Below, one piece after another: positions 7,162 to 14,886 of a stretch of 31,883 nt of DNA. This stretch comes from Paludibacteraceae bacterium (GTDB lineage Bacteria > Bacteroidota > Bacteroidia > Bacteroidales > Paludibacteraceae): the NCBI GenBank assembly GCA_904502115.1, contig CAJGDW010000006.1:1-31883 (forward strand), read 5' to 3'. Each line of letters opens with the position of its first letter. Position 1 is the stretch's first letter. Both the position numbers and the translations under genes were made by a program. The notes under the pieces are model-generated. The model was not told the DNA's origin. It worked only from the letters and a program-made list of their open reading frames with translations, and searched no databases.

Positions 7162-8364
7162 ATGGAAAAGAAAAAAGTAGTAGTGGCATTTAGCGGTGGT
7201 TTGGATACCTCGTACACCGTTATGTATTTGGCCAAAGAAAAAGGATATGAGGTTTATGCTGCGTGTGCCAACACCGGTGGTTTTAGTGCAGAACAACTAA
7301 AACAAAACGAAGAAAATGCTTATAAATTGGGAGCAAAAGAATATGTTACCCTAGACGTAACACGTGAATATTACGACAAGAGCATCCGTTACATGGTATA
7401 CGGAAACGTTTTGCGTAACAACTGCTACCCTATTTCGGTATCGTCGGAACGTATTTTCCAAGCCATGGCCATTGCACGTTATGCCAACGAAATTGGCGCT
7501 TCTGCTATTGCACACGGTTCTACAGGCGCTGGCAACGACCAAATTCGTTTTGACATGACTTTCTTGGTTATGGCTCCTGGCGTAGAAATTATCACCCTAA
7601 CACGCGATGGCAACTTGACTCGCCAAGAAGAGGTAGATTACCTAAACCAAAACGGTTATTTTGCTGATTTTACCAAACTAAAATATTCGTACAACGTAGG
7701 TTTGTGGGGTACCTCTATTTGCGGTGGCGAAATTTTGGATTCTACCCAAGGGTTGCCCGAATGCGCTTACCTAAAACACGCTACCAAAGAAGGTCCTGAA
7801 TTGCTAAAATTGGGCTTTGAAAAAGGCGAACTAACCTCGGTAAACGGCACTAAATACGACGACCCCATTGTAGCCATTCAAAAAGTAGAAGAAATTGGTG
7901 CTGCATACGGCATTGGTCGCGATTGCCACGTAGGCGATACCATTATTGGTATTAAAGGACGTGTAGGCTTTGAAGCAGCTGCTCCTATGTTGATTATTGG
8001 CGCTCACCGTTTCTTGGAAAAATACACCTTGAGCAAATGGCAACAATATTGGAAAGACCAAGTAGCTAACTGGTACGGTATGTTCTTGCACGAAAGTCAA
8101 TACCTAGAACCCGTTATGCAAGACATCGAAGCCATGCTAGAAAGCAGTCAACGCAATGTAACTGGCGAGGTTACCCTAGAACTTCGTCCACTTATGTTCC
8201 AAACCATTGGTGTGGATTCTCCTAACGATTTGGTTAAAAACAAATTGGGCGAATACGGCGAAACGGCCAAAGCTTGGTCGTCTGACGATGCTAAAGGCTT
8301 TATTAAAGTATCGGCTACCGCTTTGCGTGCTTACTACCTAGCACACCCAGACGAACGTAAATAA
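7162..8364 (+). CDS. argG: Argininosuccinate synthase
   Basis: The enzyme joins citrulline and aspartate at the cost of ATP to AMP and PPi, giving argininosuccinate, the penultimate step of arginine synthesis in the cytoplasm. The 400 residues are normal for the family. SGGLDTSY at 11-18 is the PP-loop of N-type ATP pyrophosphatases. HGSTGAGNDQIRFD at about 119-132 is the family's aspartate/citrulline-binding signature. Codon choice is strongly biased (CGT for Arg, CTA/TTG for Leu, AAC for Asn), consistent with high expression. It sits between the GNAT gene and argC; both flanking gaps are long for an operon (83 and 162 nt) and hold hairpins and heptamer repeats. Confidence 0.97.
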   Translation: MEKKKVVVAFSGGLDTSYTVMYLAKEKGYEVYAACANTGGFSAEQLKQNEENAYKLGAKEYVTLDVTREYYDKSIRYMVYGNVLRNNCYPISVSSERIFQAMAIARYANEIGASAIAHGSTGAGNDQIRFDMTFLVMAPGVEIITLTRDGNLTRQEEVDYLNQNGYFADFTKLKYSYNVGLWGTSICGGEILDSTQGLPECAYLKHATKEGPELLKLGFEKGELTSVNGTKYDDPIVAIQKVEEIGAAYGIGRDCHVGDTIIGIKGRVGFEAAAPMLIIGAHRFLEKYTLSKWQQYWKDQVANWYGMFLHESQYLEPVMQDIEAMLESSQRNVTGEVTLELRPLMFQTIGVDSPNDLVKNKLGEYGETAKAWSSDDAKGFIKVSATALRAYYLAHPDERK

Positions 8365-8368
8365 AATA

Positions 8369-8392
8369 GTCGAAGGTCAAAAGTCGAAAGTC
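8369..8392 (+). repeat. Heptamer tandem repeat GTCRAAR, first block
   Basis: Directly after argG the sequence reads GTCGAAG, GTCAAAA, GTCGAAA and then GTC: three full 7-bp units of the form GTCRAAR and the start of a fourth. It begins 5 nt after the argG stop. The 7-bp period is seen directly. Confidence 0.65.
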
Positions 8393-8406
8393 AGTGCAAG
8401 GTGAGC

Positions 8407-8429
8407 GCAATCAAGCTCGCTTGAATTGC
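8407..8429. repeat. Hairpin between the two heptamer blocks
   Basis: GCAATCAAGC (8407-8416) pairs with GCTTGAATTGC (8419-8429) through a 10-bp stem with one bulged base and a 2-nt turn. No T-run follows. It lies inside the argG-argC gap and may shape the operon mRNA. Confidence 0.45.
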
Positions 8430-8466
8430 CGAACCGCAGCCTGACTTCATGAGAGAAGCGAATAAA

Positions 8467-8487
8467 GTCGAAACTTGAAGGTCGACT
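8467..8487 (+). repeat. Heptamer tandem repeat, second block
   Basis: GTCGAAA, CTTGAAG and GTCGACT follow one another with a 7-bp period; the first and last units share GTCGA with the block at 8369-8392. The two blocks bracket about 75 nt containing a hairpin. Confidence 0.5.
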
Positions 8488-8526
8488 AAACGACTTAACA
8501 ACAAAACAACTAAACATCAATAAAAA

Positions 8527-9489
8527 ATGATAAAAGTAGGTATTGTAGGGGGAGCTGGTTATACAGCTGGCGAATTGTTGCGCATTTTGCTCAACCACCC
8601 CGAAGCAAACATTACATTTGTAAATAGTACCAGCAACGCTGGCAATAAACTATACGATGTGCACGAAGGCTTGTACGGCGAAACAGAAATGACGTTTACC
8701 GATATGTTGCCTTTGGACGAAATTGATGTGCTTTTCATCTGTTCAGGACACGGCGATAGCAAAAAATTCTTAGAAGCCAACGAAGTGCCTGAGAACGTAA
8801 AAATCATTGACCTATCGCAAGATTTTCGCGATGAATCCAATGGTTTTGTGTACGGGTTGCCCGAATTGAACAAGGAGCGCATTATGAATGCTACCAAAAT
8901 TGCCAACCCTGGTTGTTTTGCTACTGGCATTCAATTGGGATTGCTTCCTTTGGCAGCCAATGGTTTGCTAAAAGGCGAAGTACACACCAACGGCATTACC
9001 GGATCGACAGGTGCAGGTGTTAAACCTGGCCCTACCTCGCACTTTAGTTGGCGTAACAACAACATTTCTATTTACAAGGCGTTTAACCACCAACACCTAA
9101 AAGAAATCAACCAATCGCTTAAACAATTGCAACCCGACTTTGACCACGCCATCAACTTTATTCCTGTAAGGGGTAACTTTTCGCGCGGTATTTTTGTAAG
9201 CAGTTACATTGATTGCGATTTGGAACTAAGCGAATTGCGCAAATTATATGCAGATTACTATCAAGATGCTGCATTTACCTTTATGATTGAATCGAATCCA
9301 GACCTAAAACAAGTGGTAAATACCAACAAAGTATTGATTCATTTGGAAAAATACGGCAACAAATTGTTGATTTTATCGGTTATTGACAACTTGCTTAAAG
9401 GTGCATCGGGACAAGCCGTTCAAAACATGAACTTAATTTTTGGTTTGCCCGAAACCATGGGTCTACAACTAAAAAGTAGCGCATTCTAA
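8527..9489 (+). CDS. argC: N-acetyl(succinyl)-gamma-glutamyl-phosphate reductase
   Basis: ArgC reduces N-acyl-glutamyl phosphate to the semialdehyde with NADPH. The 320-residue protein has the N-terminal dinucleotide motif GGAGYTAGELLRIL (8-21) and the catalytic cysteine C130 in ANPGCFATGIQLGLLPL. The downstream GSTGAGVKPGPTSHF is the substrate-phosphate-binding stretch of the family. It is slightly shorter than the 335-350 of many ArgC proteins. It follows a 162-nt gap and precedes argD by 32 nt. In Bacteroides the route uses N-succinyl instead of N-acetyl intermediates; whether that holds here depends on the carbamoyltransferase, which is not in the window. Confidence 0.96.
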   Translation: MIKVGIVGGAGYTAGELLRILLNHPEANITFVNSTSNAGNKLYDVHEGLYGETEMTFTDMLPLDEIDVLFICSGHGDSKKFLEANEVPENVKIIDLSQDFRDESNGFVYGLPELNKERIMNATKIANPGCFATGIQLGLLPLAANGLLKGEVHTNGITGSTGAGVKPGPTSHFSWRNNNISIYKAFNHQHLKEINQSLKQLQPDFDHAINFIPVRGNFSRGIFVSSYIDCDLELSELRKLYADYYQDAAFTFMIESNPDLKQVVNTNKVLIHLEKYGNKLLILSVIDNLLKGASGQAVQNMNLIFGLPETMGLQLKSSAF

Positions 9490-9521
9490 TGCCTACATCA
9501 CCATTTATTTAAGAAAAAGAT

Positions 9522-10643
9522 ATGAACCTATTTGATGTCTATCCACTTTTTCCCATTGAGATTGTACAAGGAAAAGGTTGCAACGTTTACGACAAAGAAG
9601 GTACCGAATACCTTGATTTATACGGTGGTCACGCTGTTATTTCGGTAGGACATGCTCATCCAACCTATGTAAAAGCCATTTCGGAACAAGTAGCTAAATT
9701 GGGATTTTACTCCAATTCGGTTATCAACTCGTTGCAACAACAATTGGCAGAAAAATTAGGAAAAATAAGCGGTTACGAAAATTATTCACTATTTTTGGTC
9801 AATTCGGGTGCAGAGGCCAACGAAAATGCCCTAAAACTAGCTTCGTTCCACAACGGAAAGAACAGGGTTTTATCGTTCAAACAATCGTTCCATGGACGTA
9901 CATCGGCAGCTGTTAAAGTAACCGATATTCCTAAATACGTAGCGCCCGTTAACGATGGGTTGGATGTTACTTTTGTAGCCCTTAACGATATTGAGGCAGT
10001 ACGTCGCGAATTGCAAACAAGTACCTATTCGTCGGTTATTATTGAGGGCATACAAGGTATTGGTGGTATTCAAGTACCTCAAACCGAATTTATGCAACAA
10101 TTGCGCGAAATTTGTACCGAAACCCAGACGGTTTTGATTTTGGACGAAATCCAATCGGGTTACGGTCGTAGCGGTAAATTCTTTGCACACCAATATTACG
10201 GTATTCAACCCGATATTATTACGGTTGCCAAAGGCATTTGCAATGGTTTCCCCATGTCGGGCATGCTAATTAGCCCTATGTTTACACCCGTATACGGTCA
10301 GCTAGGAACTACCTTTGGTGGCAATCACCTAGGTTGTGCGGCTGCTATTGCGGTATTGGACATCATGGAAGAAGAAAAATTGGTGGACAACGCTGCCAAA
10401 GTAGGTGCTTTCTTGCTAGAAGAATTGAAAAAAATAGACGGCATCAAAGAAATTAGAGGCAATGGTTTGATGATTGGCATGGAATTTGAACAACCCATTA
10501 AAGAAATCAGAACCAAATTGTTGTTTGCACAAAAGGTATTTACTGGGGTTGCAGGCACACATACCATTCGTTTGTTGCCTCCTTTGTGCTTGAGCATGGA
10601 ACAAGCTGCCGACTTTATTGAACGACTTAAAAAATGCATTTAA
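9522..10643 (+). CDS. argD: Acetylornithine (or succinylornithine) aminotransferase
   Basis: This 373-residue class III PLP-dependent aminotransferase converts the N-acyl-glutamate semialdehyde made by ArgC into N-acylornithine using glutamate as amino donor. Visible features: SGAEANE at 95-101 (PLP phosphate contact), SFHGRTSAA at 122-130, LILDEIQSGYGRSGK at 205-219 with D208 contacting the pyridine nitrogen, and the Schiff-base lysine K237 in TVAKGICNGFPM. Length is slightly below the usual 390-400 for ArgD. It starts 32 nt after argC and is followed by proC after 12 nt, so the arginine and proline parts of the cluster are joined here. Confidence 0.95.
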   Translation: MNLFDVYPLFPIEIVQGKGCNVYDKEGTEYLDLYGGHAVISVGHAHPTYVKAISEQVAKLGFYSNSVINSLQQQLAEKLGKISGYENYSLFLVNSGAEANENALKLASFHNGKNRVLSFKQSFHGRTSAAVKVTDIPKYVAPVNDGLDVTFVALNDIEAVRRELQTSTYSSVIIEGIQGIGGIQVPQTEFMQQLREICTETQTVLILDEIQSGYGRSGKFFAHQYYGIQPDIITVAKGICNGFPMSGMLISPMFTPVYGQLGTTFGGNHLGCAAAIAVLDIMEEEKLVDNAAKVGAFLLEELKKIDGIKEIRGNGLMIGMEFEQPIKEIRTKLLFAQKVFTGVAGTHTIRLLPPLCLSMEQAADFIERLKKCI

Positions 10644-10655
10644 TACCATAAAAAG

Positions 10656-11450
10656 ATGAAAACAATAGCCATCATTGGAGCAGGTAATATGGGTGGTGCT
10701 ATTGCACGTGGTTTAACCCAAAGCAATTGCATTCAACAAATTACCGTTAGCGATATCAACCAAGATACCCTTAACGGGCTATCTAGTTACAACGCTGCCA
10801 TTAAAACCGTTACCAACAATGCAGAAGCGGTTAAAGGAGCAGACATTGTTATATTGGCCGTAAAACCATGGTTGGTAAAAGACATTGTAGACGGCATCAA
10901 AGACAGCATGGATTACAGCAAACAAATGCTTATCTCAATTGCTGCAGGTGTGTCGCTAGACGACTTGTGCGCTTTATTGAGCAAGGACGGACAGTTGCCT
11001 ACCTTGTTTAGGTTGATTCCCAATACGGCTATTGATGTATTGCAAAGTGTGAATACCATTGCAGCTCATAGCAATGCAACCGATGAGGACAAAGCCTTGG
11101 TTTGCGACATCTTTAACGGCATGGGTAAAACCTTCTTGGTTCCTGAAAATCAGCTAAATGCCTTGATGTCGTTATCGAGCTGTGGCATTGCCTACGCCTT
11201 TAGGTACATTAGAGCGGCCGTTGAAGGTGGCGTAGAAATGGGCATCTATCCTAAAGTGGCACAAGAGGTGGTGTTGCAAACCTTGCGTGGTGCGGTTGAG
11301 TTATTGGAAGCCAATGCTTCGCATCCAGAAGTTGAGATTGACAAGGTAACTACCCCTGGTGGCATTACCATTAAAGGATTGAACGAGATGGAAGCCAATG
11401 GTTTTACCAATGCCGTGATTAAAGGTTTGAAAGCGAGCCTAATAAAATAG
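10656..11450 (+). CDS. proC: Pyrroline-5-carboxylate reductase
   Basis: ProC makes L-proline from pyrroline-5-carboxylate with NAD(P)H, the last step of proline synthesis. The 264-residue protein has GAGNMGGAIARGL at 8-20 (dinucleotide-binding loop), VILAVKPW at about 70-77, the conserved SSCGIAYAFRYIRAAVEGGVE helix region used in dimerisation, and the C-terminal TTPGGITIKGLNEME substrate-binding stretch. It lies 12 nt after argD. Its stop codon runs straight into a heptamer repeat. ProC could also recycle P5C formed from ornithine, which would link it to the arginine genes. Confidence 0.97.
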   Translation: MKTIAIIGAGNMGGAIARGLTQSNCIQQITVSDINQDTLNGLSSYNAAIKTVTNNAEAVKGADIVILAVKPWLVKDIVDGIKDSMDYSKQMLISIAAGVSLDDLCALLSKDGQLPTLFRLIPNTAIDVLQSVNTIAAHSNATDEDKALVCDIFNGMGKTFLVPENQLNALMSLSSCGIAYAFRYIRAAVEGGVEMGIYPKVAQEVVLQTLRGAVELLEANASHPEVEIDKVTTPGGITIKGLNEMEANGFTNAVIKGLKASLIK

Positions 11451-11478
11451 TTAGGAGTTAGGAGTGAGGAGTGAGGAG
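11451..11478 (+). repeat. Heptamer tandem repeat T(T/G)AGGAG x4
   Basis: Starting at the base after the proC stop, the sequence reads TTAGGAG, TTAGGAG, TGAGGAG, TGAGGAG: four 7-bp units with no gaps. The AGGAG cores look like Shine-Dalgarno sites but lie 33 nt or more before the next start codon, so they are not in a position to act as one. Confidence 0.75.
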
Positions 11479-11510
11479 TTAATAAATTAATAAAATATAT
11501 AGTTAGAATT

Positions 11511-12050
11511 ATGATGAAGGAAATTGCAGAACGCTTACGTGGTCTTCGTGATTCTATTGATTTGAGTACAGCCGAAATGGCTGAAAAAACAGGTATCGAA
11601 GTTGGAACATACGAGAGCTACGAAACAGGCGAGGTGGATATTCCAATGAACTATATCTGCCAACTTTCTCAAATATTCAAAGTGGATACATCTGTGTTGA
11701 TTTCGGGCGACGAAGCACATGCACAAAGCTACTTTGTTACTCGTAAGGGAAGAGGTATTTCTGTGGAACGCAGCAAAGCCTACAAATACCGCGACTTGGC
11801 AGGTGGTTTTAAAAATGCCAAGGCTACCCCATTTTTGGTAACCGTAGAACCCAATGACAACCCTATTCACCTAAATACACACCCCGGACAAGAGTTTAAC
11901 TTGATTGAAAAGGGTTCTCTTTTGCTAGAGATTGACGGAAAAGAGATTGTATTGGAAGAAGGTGATAGCATCTATTTTGATGCTACCAAACCACACGGAA
12001 TGAAAGCATTAAATAATGAAAAGGCCCGTTTCTTGGCCATTATCCTATAA
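11511..12050 (+). CDS. XRE-family regulator with C-terminal cupin domain
   Basis: The 179 residues divide into a helix-turn-helix domain at 1-64 (LRGLRDSIDLSTAEMAEKTGIEVGTYESYE) and a single cupin fold at about 108-179. In the cupin, H120, H124, E128 (HPGQEFNLI), GDSIYFDATKPH at 151-162 and H162 fit the metal- or ligand-binding pattern. Proteins of this type sense a small molecule through the cupin and regulate a neighbouring metabolic gene. The acyl-CoA synthetase starts 4 nt after its stop, so that gene is the obvious candidate partner. It may regulate only that pair or the cluster from within. The effector is unknown. Confidence 0.9.
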   Translation: MMKEIAERLRGLRDSIDLSTAEMAEKTGIEVGTYESYETGEVDIPMNYICQLSQIFKVDTSVLISGDEAHAQSYFVTRKGRGISVERSKAYKYRDLAGGFKNAKATPFLVTVEPNDNPIHLNTHPGQEFNLIEKGSLLLEIDGKEIVLEEGDSIYFDATKPHGMKALNNEKARFLAIIL

Positions 12051-12054
12051 GAAT

Positions 12055-13713
12055 ATGTTAGAACGTTTTGTAGAGAAAACCAGTTTTACTTCGCAAGAAG
12101 ATTTTGTAAAGAACCTAAAGATAAAAGCCCCCGAAAATTTTAATTTTGGGTACGATGTAGTAGATGCATGGGCGGCAGAAGCACCTAACAAACGTGCTAT
12201 TTGTTGGACCAACGACAAAGGCGAACACATTGATTTTACCTACGCCGATTTGAAACGTGAAACCGACAAAACCGCTGCTTATTTTAAACAATTGGGCATT
12301 GGTAAAGGCGACATGGTTATGCTTATCTTGAAACGTCGCTTTGAATTCTGGTATTCGATTATTGCTCTGCACAAATTGGGTGCCGTAGTTATTCCTGCTA
12401 CCCACTTATTGACCGAGAAAGATATTATTTACCGTTGCGAGGCTGCCGATATCAAAGCCATCGTAGCTGTAGGCGAAACGGTTGTGCTAGACCACATCAA
12501 AAATGCACTACCCAAATGTCCAAGCGTTAAAAACGTTATTTCGGTAGGCCCCGAAGTGTACGAAGGATTCGAAGATTTTACCAAAGGCATTGAAAATGCT
12601 CCTGCTTACGTACGCGAAGAGCATATCAACACCAACAACGACATCTCAATTATTTACTTTACATCGGGTACATCGGGCAACCCCAAAATGGTAGCGCACG
12701 ATTTTACCTATCCATTGGGGCACATCGTTACGGGTAGTTACTGGCACAACCTACACGAAGAAAGTTTGCACCTTACCGTGGCAGATACCGGTTGGGGTAA
12801 AGCTGTATGGGGAAAATTGTATGGCCAAATGATTGCAGGTGCTTCTATCTTTGTGTACGATCACGAAAAATTCACTCCAGCCGATATGCTAAAAATGATA
12901 GAAACGTACAAAATCACTTCGTTCTGTGCGCCTCCTACCATTTTCCGCTTTATGATTCGTGAGGACTTGACCAAATACAATCTTTCTTCGCTAAAGTGGG
13001 CTACCATTGCAGGCGAAGCGCTTAACCCTAGTGTTTACCAAGAGTTCTACGAACTAACTGGCATTAAATTGCGCGAAGGTTTTGGCCAAACCGAAACCAC
13101 CTGTACCGTGCTTACCACACCTTGGATGGAACCCAAACCCGGTTCGATGGGCAAACCCAACCCTGCTTACAACGTAGATATTGTGATGGGCGACGGACGC
13201 AGTGCCGAAGTAGGCGAACAAGGTGAAATTATTATTCGCATAGACGAAAACAACAAACCACACGGCTTGTTCTTAGGTTATTACAGAGACGAGGCTCGTA
13301 CAAAAGAAGCCTACAACAATGGTGTTTACCACACAGGCGACGTAGCATGGAAAGACGAAGACGGCTATTTCTGGTTTGTAGGCAGAAACGACGACGTTAT
13401 CAAATCGTCGGGTTACCGCATTGGACCTTTTGAAGTAGAAAGTGCCCTTATGTCGCACGATGCAGTAGTAGAATGCGCCATTACAGCTGTTCCAGACCCT
13501 ATTCGTGGTCAAGTAGTGAAAGCTACCATTGTTTTGGCAGCATCGTACAAAGACAAAGCCGGTGACGAATTGATTAAAGAGTTGCAAGATTACGTAAAAC
13601 GTATTACAGCTCCTTACAAATACCCTCGTATTATTGAATTTGTAGACGAATTGCCCAAAACCATTAGCGGTAAAATTCGCCGTGTTGAAATCAGACAAAA
13701 AGACAACCAATAA
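12055..13713 (+). CDS. AMP-dependent acyl-CoA synthetase (acetyl-/medium-chain type)
   Basis: I chose the ATG at 12055 (552 residues); an in-frame ATG at 12016 would overlap the upstream gene by 35 nt. ANL-superfamily motifs are complete: YFTSGTSGNPK at 201-211 (ATP phosphate loop), GFGQTETT at 342-349, TGDVAWKDEDGYFWFVGRND at 427-446, and the adenylation lysine K540 in PKTISGK. The enzyme activates a carboxylic acid to its acyl-AMP and then the CoA thioester. The sequence pattern, including W246-type residues around ADTGWGKAVWG, resembles the ACSM/benzoate-CoA-ligase branch more than true Acs, but the acid cannot be read from it. It sits between a cupin-XRE regulator and proB (7 nt gap), a surprising place for fatty or organic acid activation. 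Confidence 0.9.
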   Translation: MLERFVEKTSFTSQEDFVKNLKIKAPENFNFGYDVVDAWAAEAPNKRAICWTNDKGEHIDFTYADLKRETDKTAAYFKQLGIGKGDMVMLILKRRFEFWYSIIALHKLGAVVIPATHLLTEKDIIYRCEAADIKAIVAVGETVVLDHIKNALPKCPSVKNVISVGPEVYEGFEDFTKGIENAPAYVREEHINTNNDISIIYFTSGTSGNPKMVAHDFTYPLGHIVTGSYWHNLHEESLHLTVADTGWGKAVWGKLYGQMIAGASIFVYDHEKFTPADMLKMIETYKITSFCAPPTIFRFMIREDLTKYNLSSLKWATIAGEALNPSVYQEFYELTGIKLREGFGQTETTCTVLTTPWMEPKPGSMGKPNPAYNVDIVMGDGRSAEVGEQGEIIIRIDENNKPHGLFLGYYRDEARTKEAYNNGVYHTGDVAWKDEDGYFWFVGRNDDVIKSSGYRIGPFEVESALMSHDAVVECAITAVPDPIRGQVVKATIVLAASYKDKAGDELIKELQDYVKRITAPYKYPRIIEFVDELPKTISGKIRRVEIRQKDNQ

Positions 13714-13720
13714 AAGCGAT

Positions 13721-14803
13721 ATGGAGGCTAAATTTAAACGTGTTGTAGTAAAAATTGGGAGCAATGTGCTAACGCAAGCCGATGGCACATTGGATACAGC
13801 GCGCATGGAGTCGCTTGTAAACCAAGTAGCACAACTGCATCAAGCAGGTGTAGAGGTCATTTTGGTATCGTCGGGTGCTGTAGCATCGGGCAGAAGCGAG
13901 ATGAAATTGCAAAAAAAATTAGATCCAGTTTCGGCTCGACAATTGTTCTCGGCTGTAGGACAGGCCAAACTCATCAATCGCTACTACGAATTGTTTGCCA
14001 AACACAACATGGTATGTGGCCAAGTACTCACTACCAAGGAAAGTTTTGGCACACGCATCCAATACCTTACGCAAAAAGATTGCATTGGGGTAATGCTAGA
14101 TAACAAGGTAGTGCCCATTGTGAACGAAAACGACACCATTTCGGTTACCGAGTTGATGTTTACCGACAACGATGAGCTATCGGGTCTTTTGGCGACCATG
14201 ATGCAAGCAGAAGCCTTGATTATTTTGAGCAACATTGATGGTATTTACGACGGCGATCCCAATTTGCCTCAGTCAAAAGTAATTACCGAGATTGCTCCTA
14301 AACGCAACCTATCCAAGTACATACAAACGGGCAAATCGTCGTTTGGTAGAGGCGGTATGCTTACCAAATGTAACATTGCACGAAAAGTAGCAGAAGAAGG
14401 CATTACCGTTATGATTGCCAACGGTAAGCGAGAAGGTATTTTACTCGATTTAATCGATAAAAACAGCCAAGTTACCCACACCACTTTTATTGCGAACGAA
14501 AACGTAGCATCGGGCGTAAAAAAATGGATTGCTCACAGCGAAAGTTTTGCCAAAGGCAAGGTAATTGTTAACCAAGGTGCTGGTGAGGCATTGAGTACCG
14601 AAAAAGCGCACTCATTGCTTTTTATTGGTATTGTGGCCATAGAAGGAAACTTTGAAAAAGGCGATATCGTAAAAATTATGACCGAAGACGGCACCGAATT
14701 AGGGGTTGGCAAAGCGCAAATGGACAGCGTAAAAGCGACGGCTAACATCGGCAAAAAAGGCCTGCGTCCGTTTATTCATTACGACTACCTTTATTTAGAT
14801 TAA
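13721..14803 (+). CDS. proB: Glutamate 5-kinase with PUA domain
   Basis: The first step of proline synthesis: ATP-dependent phosphorylation of glutamate. The ATG at 13721 gives 360 residues, the usual length; a GTG at 13682 would lie inside the synthetase gene. The amino-acid-kinase domain shows KIGSNVL (11-17), VSSGAVASG (49-57), NENDTISV (135-142) and SSFGRGGMLTK (206-216). A C-terminal PUA domain spans about 278-355 (GKVIVNQGAGEALS...), as in E. coli ProB, where proline inhibits the kinase. It is the last gene before a strong terminator. The partner enzyme ProA is encoded 2.2 kb downstream, not directly adjacent as is common. Confidence 0.96.
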   Translation: MEAKFKRVVVKIGSNVLTQADGTLDTARMESLVNQVAQLHQAGVEVILVSSGAVASGRSEMKLQKKLDPVSARQLFSAVGQAKLINRYYELFAKHNMVCGQVLTTKESFGTRIQYLTQKDCIGVMLDNKVVPIVNENDTISVTELMFTDNDELSGLLATMMQAEALIILSNIDGIYDGDPNLPQSKVITEIAPKRNLSKYIQTGKSSFGRGGMLTKCNIARKVAEEGITVMIANGKREGILLDLIDKNSQVTHTTFIANENVASGVKKWIAHSESFAKGKVIVNQGAGEALSTEKAHSLLFIGIVAIEGNFEKGDIVKIMTEDGTELGVGKAQMDSVKATANIGKKGLRPFIHYDYLYLD

Positions 14804-14839
14804 GAAATAATAATTTTAATAATTTTCCACAAATTTACT

Positions 14840-14879
14840 ATTAAAATACCGATAATCAATAGGTTATCGGTATTTTAAT
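14840..14879. terminator. Intrinsic terminator of the arginine/proline cluster
   Basis: A perfect 16-bp stem (14840-14855 with 14864-14879) closes on an 8-nt loop. The stem core is ACCGATAA/TTATCGGT; the A-rich 5' arm and T-rich 3' arm (TATTTTAAT) let it work in either direction. It starts 36 nt after the proB stop and ends 7 nt before the next ATG. Confidence 0.8.
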
Positions 14880-14886
14880 TAATGCT

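Noticed and set aside
8365..8526. Heptamer blocks as a CRISPR array
   Set aside because: Units are 7 bp, contiguous and without spacers, and no cas gene is present.
11451..11478. AGGAG cores as Shine-Dalgarno sites for the XRE-cupin gene
   Set aside because: They lie at least 33 nt before the start codon and recur with a 7-bp period, and Bacteroidota rarely rely on this signal.
13682..13720. GTG start extending proB into the synthetase gene
   Set aside because: The added residues are the out-of-frame end of the synthetase; the ATG at 13721 gives the normal ProB N-terminus directly before KIGS.
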